Shown: piece after piece, positions 33,276 through 44,706 of the stretch | Layout of the letters: each line of letters opens with the position of its first letter | Position numbering within the stretch: the stretch's first letter is position 1 | Assembly: GCF_005239225.2 (NCBI RefSeq) | Contig: NC_133294.1 | Coordinates: forward strand, 19,729,631 to 19,793,630 | Length of the DNA: 64,000 bases | Direction: 5' to 3' | Origin: Populus alba | Lineage: Eukaryota > Streptophyta > Magnoliopsida > Malpighiales > Salicaceae | Made by a program: the position numbers and the translations under genes | The notes under the pieces: generated by a model | The model's input: the letters and a program-made list of their open reading frames with translations, nothing else | Database searches by the model: none | What the model was told of the DNA's origin: nothing

Positions 33276-33710
33276 TTTTTATTGTTAACGTGAATAGTAA
33301 AAATACCATAAAAAACTTTATTTTTTTTAGGGGAGACAAAAAAATTAAAAAATTAATTAAACCGAGAAAACTAGAAAAAAAATAATATAAAAAACCAAAC
33401 TGTGAAAAAACATATTAGAATTTTGAGAAACCCGACCGGTTCGGTTTTGGTTTTATAAGCCTGAAATTGAAAAAATCAAACCGATCTAAAAAAAAAACCG
33501 AGTCAAACCGGAAATAAACTGAGTCAAACCAAAAAACTGAAAAATTGAGCCAAACTGGTTTGAACTAGTTTTGTTCTAAAATAACTCAACCAAAACCAGT
33601 AGGTTTGAATCAATTCCAGTTTGATTTTGATTTTTTAAAAAAAAATAGTTTAATTAATTTTTTTATAAAAACCCAACCGAACAAAAAATAATCACTCCTG
33701 ATTCCGTTAG
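33276..33710. repeat. AACCGG/CCGGTT-rich dispersed repeat with inverted symmetry
   Basis: CCGACCGGTTCGGTTTTGGT (from 33431) is followed by several AAACCGAGTCAAACCGG-type motifs and a final AACCAAAACCAGT, giving partial inverted symmetry around about 33550. Flanks are AT-rich with AAACCGAGAAAACTAG. This simple 'CGGTTTGGTT' composition is a familiar dispersed plant repeat. No protein is encoded. Confidence 0.5.
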
Positions 33711-35036
33711 TGTTGTAGGCTAATAAAAAATATATTTTATCATATAAATTGTTATTTTATATTTTAAAGTATACTTTTTACTAATAGCATTTTTTAAAAA
33801 TAAAAAATCAAAGACTATTTAAAATAAATATTCATAAAAATCTCAATTACCTGATGAATGAGAGGAAAAGAATCTCTTTAATCAAAATTTTATTTTCTTG
33901 TTTATCTATTTCCTTTTATTCTGAAAAAAATGTTATTTAATGATAATTATTGTTTTTTAATACAAAAACTCATCATGATTAAAACAAAAAAGATGATTCA
34001 GTAGAAAAAAAATCACCATCCTATAATTTGTACATGATAAAAGAAAAAATAATAATTAATATGTAAAAGATTACAATAAAAAATAATAAAATAGATAATT
34101 TATTTTTAATTAAGGTTTATGATCATTTTTTATAATTCAAGAATTAATTGTTGATAACATTATAAAAAATACAATCTTGTCTAAAAATATGATAAAATTG
34201 GATAATATTTTATTCACAGTAAAGTTTATTTAAAAAAACAATTAAATGATAATATAAAAATGGATAATTGTTTTCTCAGTTCTTTTATTTTTTTTATCAA
34301 TTTTTTCTTTCCTTCGTCGACACACATGGGGATCAAAACGCAAACAAAATGAATTTTAGAACTTAAACATGAAATCCTCAGACAATATGAATAAATATAA
34401 AGAAATTGAAATTGTATGAATCAAACTGATATTTTCACATATTTTAAAAGTAAAAATGAAACGTTTTTTTTTTCTTAATCTCAATTCTAGTTCTTTTGAT
34501 TTTTCCGCGGCAACAAATCAAAACTCTTTCTCATGAAATGGATGGTTAATTAGCACAGGAAACACTCTCAAGGACCTCAAAAACATGATAAAACACACAT
34601 TAAAGATAATTATTACACATAAATTGATGCAAACATCAAGTGAAAGTATGAAATAGCAAAGAAATAAAGTTCCAGTAAAAAAAAAAAAAAGCATTGGAGG
34701 ATGAACAATGCCATGTACAATATTTACAGACAGAACCAACAGTAACAGCGGGTTGTGTTTTATTTATTTTTTAATTCCCGTTTAGACCTTGAAGAAACTC
34801 TGTTTTAGCAACCTATCAAAGTCAATCACTTTGTTTTCAATAAAAACGAGTACCTATAAAAAGATAGCGATGGGCCCAGTATATAAAATCGTGATAAGAA
34901 GAGGTTCTGTAAAATGTCAACTGATAAAATTTCACATTACGAATCATGTTTGTTTTGTCAGCTGTTGATTGACCTCGATGGCTTGTGGCATAGTGGTTTG
35001 TCTATTTTGCACTGCTCTCCAGATCACCACGACGGC
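33711..35036. other. AT-rich intergenic DNA
   Basis: Long A/T runs, no frame over 75 codons with recognisable content, and no obvious repeat ends. Nothing further is visible. Confidence 0.5.
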
Positions 35037-35232
35037 ACCGTTTGGGAGCGGGTGGAAACTAGATCCTTTCCTTTTAAATTTTTTTTATAAAATTAATATA
35101 TTTTTATATTTTTATATTATTTTGATGTGATAATATTAAAAATAATTTTTAAAAATAAAAATATATTATTTTAATATATTTCTAAATAAAAAGTATTTTA
35201 AAAAAACAATCGTAATCACACTCTCAAACACT
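35037..35232. repeat. MITE-like element with terminal inverted repeats
   Basis: The left end CACCGTTTGGGAG and the right end CTCTCAAACACT are imperfect inverted complements (GTTTGGGAG versus GTTTGAGAG), enclosing an AT-rich core with TTTTGATGTGATAATATTAAA at its centre. The length is about 195 bp, with no coding capacity. It is the best-preserved member of the short element family in this window. Confidence 0.6.
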
Positions 35233-35274
35233 CTTGATATTAAAAACAGTCTTTTAGATGAAGTGCATCCATGC

Positions 35275-35830
35275 AATAATTTTTTGTTTGAAAATATGTT
35301 AAAATAATATTTAAAAAAATATATTTTTGATATCAAAACATTAAAATAATATAAAAATAATAAAATATATTAATTTAAAATAAATAAATATATATATTTA
35401 AAAACACTTTTAAAATATAAAATCAAACCAAACATATATCTATCATATGTTCCCCTGCCTGCCAAGGATACTATCTGCTACTGTATAGAGGGCATGAGCC
35501 ATGAAGTTTCACCGATTAGGATTATCAGTGGATTTAATCCTCTCCTTATCGTTTATCTTGTTAAGTCCACTTAGAAAAGACTTCGTGACAGTGTTGACAT
35601 AATCAATCAATTTTAACTGTTTTAAAACATATTATTTTAAAAAATCAGCTTAAATGATGTTTGTTTTTGTGATAATAATGTTTTTTTTCAATATTTTTTT
35701 TATTTTTTTATTTTTATATCATTTTAATGTATTAATATCAAATAAATTTATAAAATAAAAAAATATTATTTTAATATATTAAAAAAAACATTCTAAAAAA
35801 TAATAATTATTATAATACTGAAACACTACC
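35275..35830. repeat. Two further MITE-like elements
   Basis: Segments at about 35280-35440 and 35620-35830 carry the same core (GATATCAAAACATTAAAATAA in the first, TTTTAATGTATTAATATCAAA in the second, i.e. opposite orientations) and AAACACTTTTAAAATATAAAA or AATACTGAAACACTACC ends. Confidence 0.45.
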
Positions 35831-36534
35831 GTATCTTATCTGTCTTAATAGAATGATTTTTCCTAAACAATAATAATTTAAACCAGGGATGATTTTAAAC
35901 AATAATTTCCTAAAAAGGAAGAAGATAAAAGGGCTTGTGTTTTTTTTTTTCTTTTTGTCTTTCCAAGAAACTGTCATTAAAATACTTTAATTTTAGGGAT
36001 TGAACTGCGGTACTTAATAAACAATGGTGAACACAGAACACGAGGGGCAGAAATTGGATCAGCAATTGGAACGTGAAAACCACGCGAAGCTAGGTCCGAC
36101 TGGTGAAGAGAGAATGGTGGAGGAGGTTATATGTCGCCTTCAGTAGCCGGCAATCCAAAATTAAAAGCCGCTTTCTTGTCCCCCAACACATCATTTCGCT
36201 TCATCCTGTTTTTCCCTGTCCCCTCTCAGCCTCCCTCCTCCACTAAATGCGTCCTCTTTCTACGCAGCATACACTCTATTCCCTCCCCTTTTTATTCCCA
36301 TCTTTACCCCTCCACGCTCCCTCATTTTCCCAGCTACCTCTTCTCCCAAGTGTGTGCATGCATTTGTAAATTAATTCAATATTTTCACAATCAAATCTAA
36401 ATCTTGTAAATATATGTAAATTACTCAGATATTTTTAAATACAAGGTGGAGGCGAAATATAAACAGGCCCGTAATAACATATATATTAACAAATGAAGTC
36501 AAATGAGAGGTGTTTCTCCTTGTCTTTTGTAATT

Positions 36535-36700
36535 ATTAAACAATATTTAAAAATATAATAATTATTATTTTTTAAAATATATTTTGCTCGGAAATATATC
36601 AAATAAAATTTATTATTATTTTTGATATTATTAAATCAAAATAATCTTAAAAAAATCCATTTTAAATTAAAACGTTAAAAAAATTAAAAAAAAAAAAACA
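36535..36700. repeat. MITE-like AT-rich element
   Basis: TTTAAAAATATAATAATTATT, a TTTTTGATATTATTAAATCAAA core and A-rich right half match the recurring element, but both ends are decayed. The 89-codon + frame just upstream (36131-36400) has a C/T-rich, Pro/Ser/Phe-biased translation and is not a convincing gene. Confidence 0.35.
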
Positions 36701-37126
36701 TAACATGATACTGTGTATTTTGTGCAGTGTAGAAAGTGAATGAAGGCTAGCTGGCTGTTAGTGTTTGGAAATTGGAAAGCATCATGATTATGTAGAGTAT
36801 TTGCCCATTTGCACCTGGATAAAGTCAAACCAAGATATGATTGGGGGTAAGGTGGTCTTTATGCGGGTTTCCACATTTCACATTAGAATAGAGGAATCAA
36901 TTGCCCAAAAAGTTTAAGACATTTGTGAGTCTTATCGGATTATCTTTAAGCTAAAAAGTTGGGAAAACGACACCGAGGGGCTGTGATTTGGACACATCCT
37001 GGTTAGTTGTGATCGATAAGATTACTGTCAAAAGACAAATTTGCCACCGGGAAGGACGATCTTGAGGGACATCTAGTTTCATACCTAATAATATAGTGAA
37101 TGGCACAGCTTGGAATTAAAAGGCTT

Positions 37127-37146
37127 TATATATATATATATATATA
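37127..37146. repeat. TA microsatellite
   Basis: An uninterrupted TA run of ten units in intergenic DNA. Confidence 0.85.
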
Positions 37147-37544
37147 GTTTCATGTTTGAAGTATATGATTGTTAATATTGATGATCATTAAACATTTATT
37201 TGATCGTTAATTTTAAAGTATATAAAAATTAATCAAGATATACACAAGCTAATTCAAAAACCCTATATAAATTTATTTATTTTTTAAAGTACCCGCTGCA
37301 GGTGACATGATTGGCAATACCCCCATTGTCTTTATGATTTTTCACCGTAAATCAAATTTGTGAACAACCCTTTCAATGTTTTGCAAATAATTACCGGGAG
37401 TTTGCAATTGTACCCAAAAATAAAAAAATAAAGAGTGAGCAATTATGAGAGGGTGCTGATATTGCCAGAAACACAAAAGATACCAGTTTTTCACGGCATT
37501 CTGAGATAACGTTTATTTTTATGAATGGAACTGCGTTTTATTAT

Positions 37545-37880
37545 GTATACTGTGATGTATTATATTTTACTTGTAAGTAGATTAAAGTTTTTTATTATTA
37601 TTTTTTATATTAGTACATTAAAATTATTAAAAGCACTAAAAACCATTAATTTCATGAACACACTTTTAAAATATACTCAAAAGAAATAAAAAAACACATT
37701 ACAAAACAAGCATTAGGTGTATTTTAAAAGCACACTTGGTTTGAAAATACATATTGATATTTTTTAATTTTTTTTTATTATTTTGATATGTTTATATAAA
37801 AAACAAATTAAAAATAAATTATTTTAATTTATTTTTAAGAGAAAATCACTTCTAAACAGCACTTTTCATTATAATATTAA
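37545..37880. repeat. Two adjacent MITE-like elements
   Basis: About 37545-37715 and 37725-37880 each show the AT-rich core (TTATATTAGTACATTAAAATTA; TTTTGATATGTTTATATAAAA) with flanks such as ACACATTACAAAACAAGC and CACTTGGTTTGAAAATAC. The second seems to start within a few bases of the first, suggesting nested or preferential insertion. Confidence 0.45.
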
Positions 37881-40035
37881 ACACGCAGTAAGATAAAATC
37901 TTGTGGTTTTTTTTTTGTTTTTTTATTTGTTATCTTTGTTGTGAATGTTTTTTTTTTATTATAAAATAATTAAATTAAAAAATTAAAAATCAAAATTCTA
38001 AATTTTGGCCAAGCACATGGCTAGGATCATTGTAGACTAGTTAACTATTATTAACTTGAGTTTATCTAGAATAAATATTATTTTAGTATTAAAAAGAAAT
38101 GTTAATAATGCTGTTTTGAATAAAAAGAAAAATAAACCAAATTTAACGAGATTACTGGGAGACTCACGCGGGTCGTGATGAATCAAGTTCCTTGTAATTA
38201 ATTTAAAACTCAGCCTAAATCATGAGTTTCCAGGTGTAACAGTCCGAGGCAAGCCAGATTTAATTACACTGCCACAGCAGCACACGGGAAAGTAGCCCAT
38301 CCAAGTAAATTCCATTCATGAAAAACAAATTAATTAGTATTTTTTTCCTTTCAAAATACTGTCAAGGGTTTTATTTTGGCCTTGTAATATCACCTATTCA
38401 AATTTAAAAAGCATATCAGAATCAAATCCATTTGTCCATTCTCACCAGCAGCATATAATCGATCCTGCGATTCTAGGTTTTACTGTAAATATAGAAGATT
38501 TCAGTGGCATTATATGCGTGTGCTTTATTATTTGTATACGATATGATACTGTAACAAGCAATAAATTATTTAAGGTGATGCGATGAATAGTTTCATATCA
38601 GAAAAATCAACATGTGGTAGGACCTAGGCAGTCTCCCTCGTCAAAAAAAAAAAAAAAAAACAGAGAGGGCGCGTAAAACCTATAAACAAAACAAATTTTA
38701 TTTTGAAAAAAAGAAGATTGTGGTGCAGTTTACATTATACGTGCTCTACCAAGGTACGATATTTTTATCTTTTATTAAAAAAAAATACATGTAAATTTTT
38801 TCTATACGTTTTTGTAGTTAGAATTTTTATAAGTTTATGGAATTTAAATTTTTATACATACATGCAATCAAATAAATCAAAAATTATATATGCTAATAAA
38901 TAAAATTATTAATAACAACTAAAAATAATACTAGAAAAATCAAAAAACAAGTGTAGATGAATATATTTAATCTCACAATATGCATCATTTAATTGGTTAT
39001 ATTAACTAAATTTTATTTATTAAAAATATTTTTTATTCAATAAAATGATAATTAAAACAAACAAACATGTTAAATTGATTATGCAAAATAAAATAAAAAT
39101 ATTATGCAAGGTTGTATAAAACTAAAGATATTATATGAAAAATAAGCATTTTTATTCTAAAAGATAAATTTTATTTGTGCAAAGGAAAAAAAAATAGATG
39201 AATAAAAAAAATCCCTTCAAAAATTAAATACATGCAAAATAATTTACAAAAATATCTATATCCAAAGAAGGTTAAATAAGCAAACAAATAAAAAAAATCA
39301 CAGGTGAGCAATATTAATCGATACATAAATTTAAAAATTATTTAAAAAAACAAGAGCAAAATTAGAAGAAAAATAATAACTTTAGATTTATGATTTAATT
39401 TGTCAAGCCTATGACAAAGTCGTAGACTTGACCGAGTTAAATAATTTTTTTCTCTTAAATTTGTAATTTATGTAAAAAAAAAAAAGTGCAAAAAATAAGC
39501 TCAACATGCCTAAGTAATGGCAAGGAAATGCCCATTGGTGAGGGCGGGCTTTCAAGACCAAGCTTGTGCGACCAGGGTTGGTTTATTTTATTTTTTATTT
39601 TTTACTTTTTAAATGGGCGAATAACAATAAAAATATTACATAGATGACACGTTGCCTTCCATGACAATCGGCATGTTGTCTGTGATCCTAGATTTTACCC
39701 ACTATAATGGTGGATGGAAAATCAAGTTAATGTTTTTTTTGTCCTAAAATCCTAATGTTAAAGTTATCTCAACCTAAAAATATCTCATTAGCACTTTTTG
39801 AACAACCCCGAACCAATTCATTACTCAAAATACCCAAAAATTATAAAAATACCTAAAAATGTAAAAATATCAAAAATAAAATCAAGTTAGATTTACCGTT
39901 AAAGTCACGCCTTTTTGTATTTTATATAGTATACAACAAGAGCACCAGGTCCTAACTTTTATCAATATCCACCACTCTTTATATAGAGAAAGTGTTTGTT
40001 TTTGTAGTCCAAATTGCTTCACACATGATTTTTTA
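37881..40035. other. AT-rich intergenic DNA with a GC-richer repeat fragment
   Basis: Mostly A/T runs, including an A18 run at about 38643-38660. A GC-richer segment at about 39510-39960 (GAGGGCGGGCTTTCAAG, GATGACACGTTGCCTTCC) shares a 'GATGACA-GTTG-C-TCCA' theme with 27890-27910, hinting at a common dispersed repeat. No coding sequence is seen. Confidence 0.4.
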
Positions 40036-40460
40036 ACTTTAAGAAGCTTTAAATTGATGTTTTTTTTATGATTTTAATATGATTATATAAAAAAAAATAT
40101 TTTAATATATTTCAAATTAAAAAACACTTTTAATTCACATCACAATAAAAACAAGAATTTGTTTTTGCATACTTACTCACAACTACTTTATTTAAATACA
40201 ATGGAGGATATGTTCAATCGTTAATGTATTTGACTTCATCAAGACTTACATTTAGTATGTATTTTAGATTGTGATGCATGATGGTTTCTAAAATATTCCT
40301 CACTAAAAAATACAATAAGGTAATTTTTTTTATTTTTTATACCAACACATCAAAACCATCAAAAAACTATTAAAAAAACATTAATCTAATATTTTTCAAA
40401 GCCAAAAACACTTTTTAAAAGAATTTTAAAACATAAACACAAGCACTCTTAAACACACCC
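40036..40460. repeat. Two MITE-like elements
   Basis: Segments at about 40040-40150 and 40255-40460 show the family core. The second runs from GTATTTTAGATTGTGATG to CTTAAACACACCC, with ATACCAACACATCAAAACCATC inside. Confidence 0.4.
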
Positions 40461-42185
40461 TTAATATAATCATTTTAAAAAATCAAACTTCACATAATTA
40501 CACGTGAATAAATAACTTTAAACCACGCGAGAAAAGTATTGTAGATATGTGCCTTGGTCTATTGTAGATTTTAATAGTAAAAATATTATTTTATATTTCA
40601 TTAAAAAATCAAACAAGCTGGCATTGAGGGGTAAGATAATCTTTTTCATGAGATTAATTTATCATCCTTCATCTATTTCATGGCAACACTGACTTTTTAA
40701 TATTCTTAATGACAATAAATTTACTGCACTGACCTTTAAAAGTTAAAAATCATAATCTATGGTCTAAGAGTTTTACAAGAATTTCATTTCCAAAAGAACA
40801 GCACGGTGACTCCACTGATCTCACCATCCAAAAATTTAGCCTTGATTTCAGAGGCTTGATAGTAATTTAATGGTGATTTATTATTATCATTATTATTAAT
40901 TAGTTCAAGATGCATTTTAGTTTGATAAAATATACATATACAAAAAAAATTATTGCCACGTGTCAGCCATGAATAAATCTACCGCATTATTTGATTTGTC
41001 TTGATGTCCTTTTCATTCCTGGATAACATGTATATGTTGTTTCAATCTAATTTGGTGTATATTTTCTTACATTCCCCCCTGTTCCCCCCTTTTAACTCAA
41101 ATTGCACCATGTCCCTTGAGAAAATCACATAAACCCTTCGATTTCTTTCCCATTTAGATTTACTCCCTCTTCTATTGAGTTTAATTTTTAAATTTGAAAA
41201 CATTATTTCAATTTGAAAATTCTGGTGTATATTTTCTTCCTTTACTTTTTTTCATCTTTCATACCTGGTTTTCCATTTTTTTATTACTATTTTTTATTTT
41301 AGATGATCTATAAAATTGAATTCTTTTTTGTAATTTTATCATTCTTCATTTTTTTTTCCAATCAGGTTTGATTCTCGTTCTTTTAGATTAATTTTTTTTT
41401 AATTTTACCTTTCAATATTAAATTGGTTGGGAATTGACATTTTTTATTAAACCTGGGTATGATATTTCAGAGTTTGTAATATTATTTCTTTTATAATTTG
41501 ATCCTTCAACATTAAATTGATTGAAAAACGACCTTCTTGATTAAGCATGGGTACAATATTTTATAGGCTATGATCTTGGAATATTAACTTAAATTTAAAA
41601 GATTTACATGGGTTTTATTTTTTTTTGTTTTTCATGTTGTTAAATCAGGGTTGCATTTTTTTATACCATTAAAATAACTGAACTTATCTTTTGTTTCTTT
41701 TATGTTATTTTGGAATATTATCCTGGCATCTCTTTTACATTTTCTTAATGCACCCAAAAATATTTGCCCTAGCCCATATCATTGTGCTTACAATCGATGT
41801 AAGTTCACTAGAGTCATTTTTAACTGTTAGTTTTTTTTAATTTTATATTTTTTTTTAATTTTAAACTTTAATATTCGATTCGTTGTAATTTAATTTTATA
41901 TTTTGTTTGTAAGAGTTCTATGGTTTTATCACCATTTTATATTATATATTGCAAATTTAATATGTTAATCATGATTGATCCATATTAATTCAAAATCTTG
42001 ATATTTTAATATTTTTGTTTAATATATTTCATTCAACATGTCATTAATTAAATATTTTAAAAAAACATTCCTGCCATCGTGCATCAATTTTTTTACTTTC
42101 TAACATTTTTTTAATGTTAAATTAAAACTGCCCGCTGTGTATCAATTGTAAAAAAAAGTATTTTATCACATTCACACCCATTCAC
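40461..42185. other. AT-rich intergenic DNA, T-rich repeat lines
   Basis: From 41040 to 41560 several lines repeat a CTTTCAATATTAAATTGGTTG / CCTTCAACATTAAATTGATTG theme (about 41400 and 41500). This looks like the reverse complement of part of the tandem unit at 3980-4745 (CAACCCAATATTAAAGGAT). No gene. Confidence 0.4.
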
Positions 42186-42980
42186 TTTATTTATTAAAAT
42201 TCTGTTTGTTTTTGTATTTTAAAAAATATTTTTAAAAAAATTTAAATTTTTTTAATTTTAAATTAATATGTTTTTAATATTTTTAAATAATTCTAATGTG
42301 TTAATATCAAAAATAATTTTTAAAAAATAAAAAAATATTATTAATATTTATTTTAATAAGAAAAATTATTTTAAAAATAACCTCAATAACACTGCTAATG
42401 ATATATCCTTTTTAAATTTCAATTGGTACGTCAAAATACAACAGTACGAGTCACTTGGCACCTGAAGGAAAAAAGATGACAACTGAATTGAATTGATGCA
42501 TTGCAATTTTCACCTTTCTCCCATCAGCCAAATGGAAAATGGTTGCCAAAGCAGAAACACTCTCTCAATCCATCATTCCAGGGCTATCTGCAAGTATGAC
42601 AGTTTGTTTTTTGAAATTGATTTTTTTTTATTATTTTACAATTATTAAAATAATATAAGTTTTTTAAAAATTTATTTTTAATTTTAGCATATTAAAATCA
42701 TAAAAAAATAGAAAAAAATTATCTTGAAGCAATTTTTTTAAAAATCTTTAAAAAAACAACTTTAGAGCTTGTTTAAGAATGTTGTTTATTTTTTAATTTC
42801 AGAATATTTTTAAATTACTTTTTATTCATAAATATATTAAAATAATATATTTTTTTATTTTTAAAAAATTATTTTTAATTTAATATATCAAAATAATTTA
42901 AAAACACAAAAAAAATTTAATTATATATAAATATTAATTTTTTTTTAAAAATATTTTTAAAACACAAAACAAATACTACT
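42186..42980. repeat. Three MITE-like elements in a cluster
   Basis: About 42190-42400, 42595-42775 and 42776-42980 carry the AT-rich core (TTCTAATGTGTTAATATCAAA; TTTTAGCATATTAAAATCA; AATTTAATATATCAAAATA) and ends with GTTTGTTTTTGTATTTTAAAAA or AAACACAAAACAAATAC. They lie 0.7-1.2 kb upstream of the IAA9-type transcription unit. Confidence 0.45.
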
Positions 42981-43389
42981 GGAATCTTACTTCAAAGTGG
43001 GCACAAAAAGGGCTTCCATCTACTCACAGTGAAATACCAAATCCACCCTCGAGCCGATCAACGGCTTCCATTCAACCATCTCCATCACCAGCCACTAAAA
43101 TTAAAATACACGATTCTCTCTCATTCATTATTATTCGGGGCATTATTACATTTATGAACAGATAAATAAATAAACAAACAAACATTGTTATCATCCAATT
43201 AAAAAAAAGAAAGAAAGAAAGGCGAAAAAAATATAAAAAGAGTAACAAAAGGAAGGGTGTTTTTTTTGTTTTCTAAAAAAAGGTTTTTGCTTTTAATAAA
43301 AATAAAAATAAAGAAACAAAAAGGTTCTTATTTTAATGCATAGAGTTTCACACCAGACAGCAAATAAGCTTTTGTTACTTTGTGCCAAA

Positions 43390-43404
43390 ATGGAGGATCC
43401 TTAA
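43390..43404 (+). promoter_or_regulatory. Micro-uORF in the presumed IAA9 leader (ATG GAG GAT CCT TAA)
   Basis: A five-codon frame including stop immediately precedes the CT tract. It is in the transcript only if transcription starts upstream of 43390, which cannot be settled from sequence. Confidence 0.3.
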
Positions 43405-43424
43405 CTCTCTCTCTCTCTCTCTCA
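43403..43424 (+). repeat. CT microsatellite in the IAA9-type leader
   Basis: A run of CT units follows the micro-uORF, and the next 80 bases remain C/T-rich, as is typical of plant 5' leaders. Confidence 0.8.
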
Positions 43425-43551
43425 CCCTCCTCTACTTCTCTTTCCAAACTCCCTCTCTCCTTCTCTCTGCTTCTAAAACAGAAACAAAACCCTCACAATT
43501 GAAATCTTCACTTCTCTTCTCCAGCTACAAATCCACAAATCTAAGTCACAG

Positions 43552-44666
43552 GTAAACAAGTTACCCAGTGCCCTTTGTTGATCTGTTTCTGATTTTTTTA
43601 TTTTAATTTGCACGCCTTTTTTCTTTTTCTCTTATTTTTGCGCTTTCATCTTTCTGCCGTCTGGCTTTTGCTGGACACTGTTTGTTTGTTACTGAAACAA
43701 ATGCTGCAATCTTTTTGCTGTTTTTAGTTTCCGTACTGGGGAAACCCATGTCAAGAGTAGGTTTTTCAGCTCAATAGTTGCATGGAGACTGTCTCGCTCG
43801 GCAGCTTAAAATTTTTGTTTCTATTTTTTTTTCATACTTTCTCGGCATCCAAACAAGATTTATCTTTCCTTTTTGTTCTTTCTTCAAAAAAAAAAAAAAA
43901 CAGCGAGTTATTTGAGGCGTGGTTTATTAAGCATGCATCTACTTTTACTTGACTGCGGTTATTTCAAGTTCAAAATGTGTTTTGTTCCTCATCTTTTTCC
44001 TTCAGTAAATTATTCAGTCGGAAAATGGATTACTCATTAACGTTCAGATTAGATCTCTGCAGTTGTAAATGGTTATGCAGCCTCTTTTTATTTTTTTTCC
44101 CGTTTATAACATGCTGTAAGTTTATTTTTATTTTATTTTAGCTCGTTTTGACTCAGGAAGGTGTTTTTACTTCTGCTGTAATTAATAATTCAAGTTTAGT
44201 TTTTAATATATTTTTTTACATTTATTAAGATTTTTAGTGTTATTGGATACTTTTTTTCGCAATTTCTATTTTTAAAAAAATTTGTGTTTAGATCTTGATG
44301 TATTTTAGAAAGTAACTAAAATTGCGGTGACCATAAGCATCACGCCTGGTTTTATTTTATCTTTGCAAATTTTGTGATTTTATTTGTGCTTATTGCTTTT
44401 AGTATGGCCCTTTGACCAAGAATAATTTATCATCCAACGGATGCTTGATTGAATTAGGGAAATTTCAGTATTAATCAACCACCATGTATTTGTTATATTG
44501 TTTGCTTCCTGAGGGCAGGCAGCCAGCGGTCGATGAATTTTTTGCTATTTGCTTGTTCTCTATTTAAAGAGATTTGAGGTTTTGTTTTCGCCGATATGAT
44601 TTTGTTCGATGAATATCCAAACATTGGTGTTTGTTAATGAAGTTTTTGTGCTGTGAAACCGAGCAG
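43552..44666 (+). other. Probable 5' leader intron of the IAA9-type gene
   Basis: CACAG|GTAAACAAG at 43551/43552 is a good donor after a C/T-rich leader. The T-rich stretch ends in CCGAGCAG at 44666, 40 bases before the start codon at 44707; TTCCTAG, ending at 44686, is a possible alternative acceptor. The implied intron of about 1.1 kb contains a canonical auxin response element TGTCTC at 43790-43795 inside the palindrome GAGACTGTCTC. Leader introns are common in the IAA8/IAA9 group. The boundaries are predicted, not observed. Confidence 0.6.
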
Positions 44667-44706
44667 GTAACAAAAAGAATTCCTAGTGTTTTTATTCTTA
44701 ATTCTG

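Noticed and set aside
36131..36400. 89-codon + frame after a purine-rich stretch resembling a leader
   Set aside because: The translation is a Pro/Ser/Phe-rich product of C/T-rich DNA and ends without any splice donor or family match.
44686..44706. In-frame extension upstream of the IAA9-type start
   Set aside because: It would start at GTG and give a hydrophobic MFLFLIL-like lead unlike the family; the next ATG at 44707 gives the expected MSPPLLG start.
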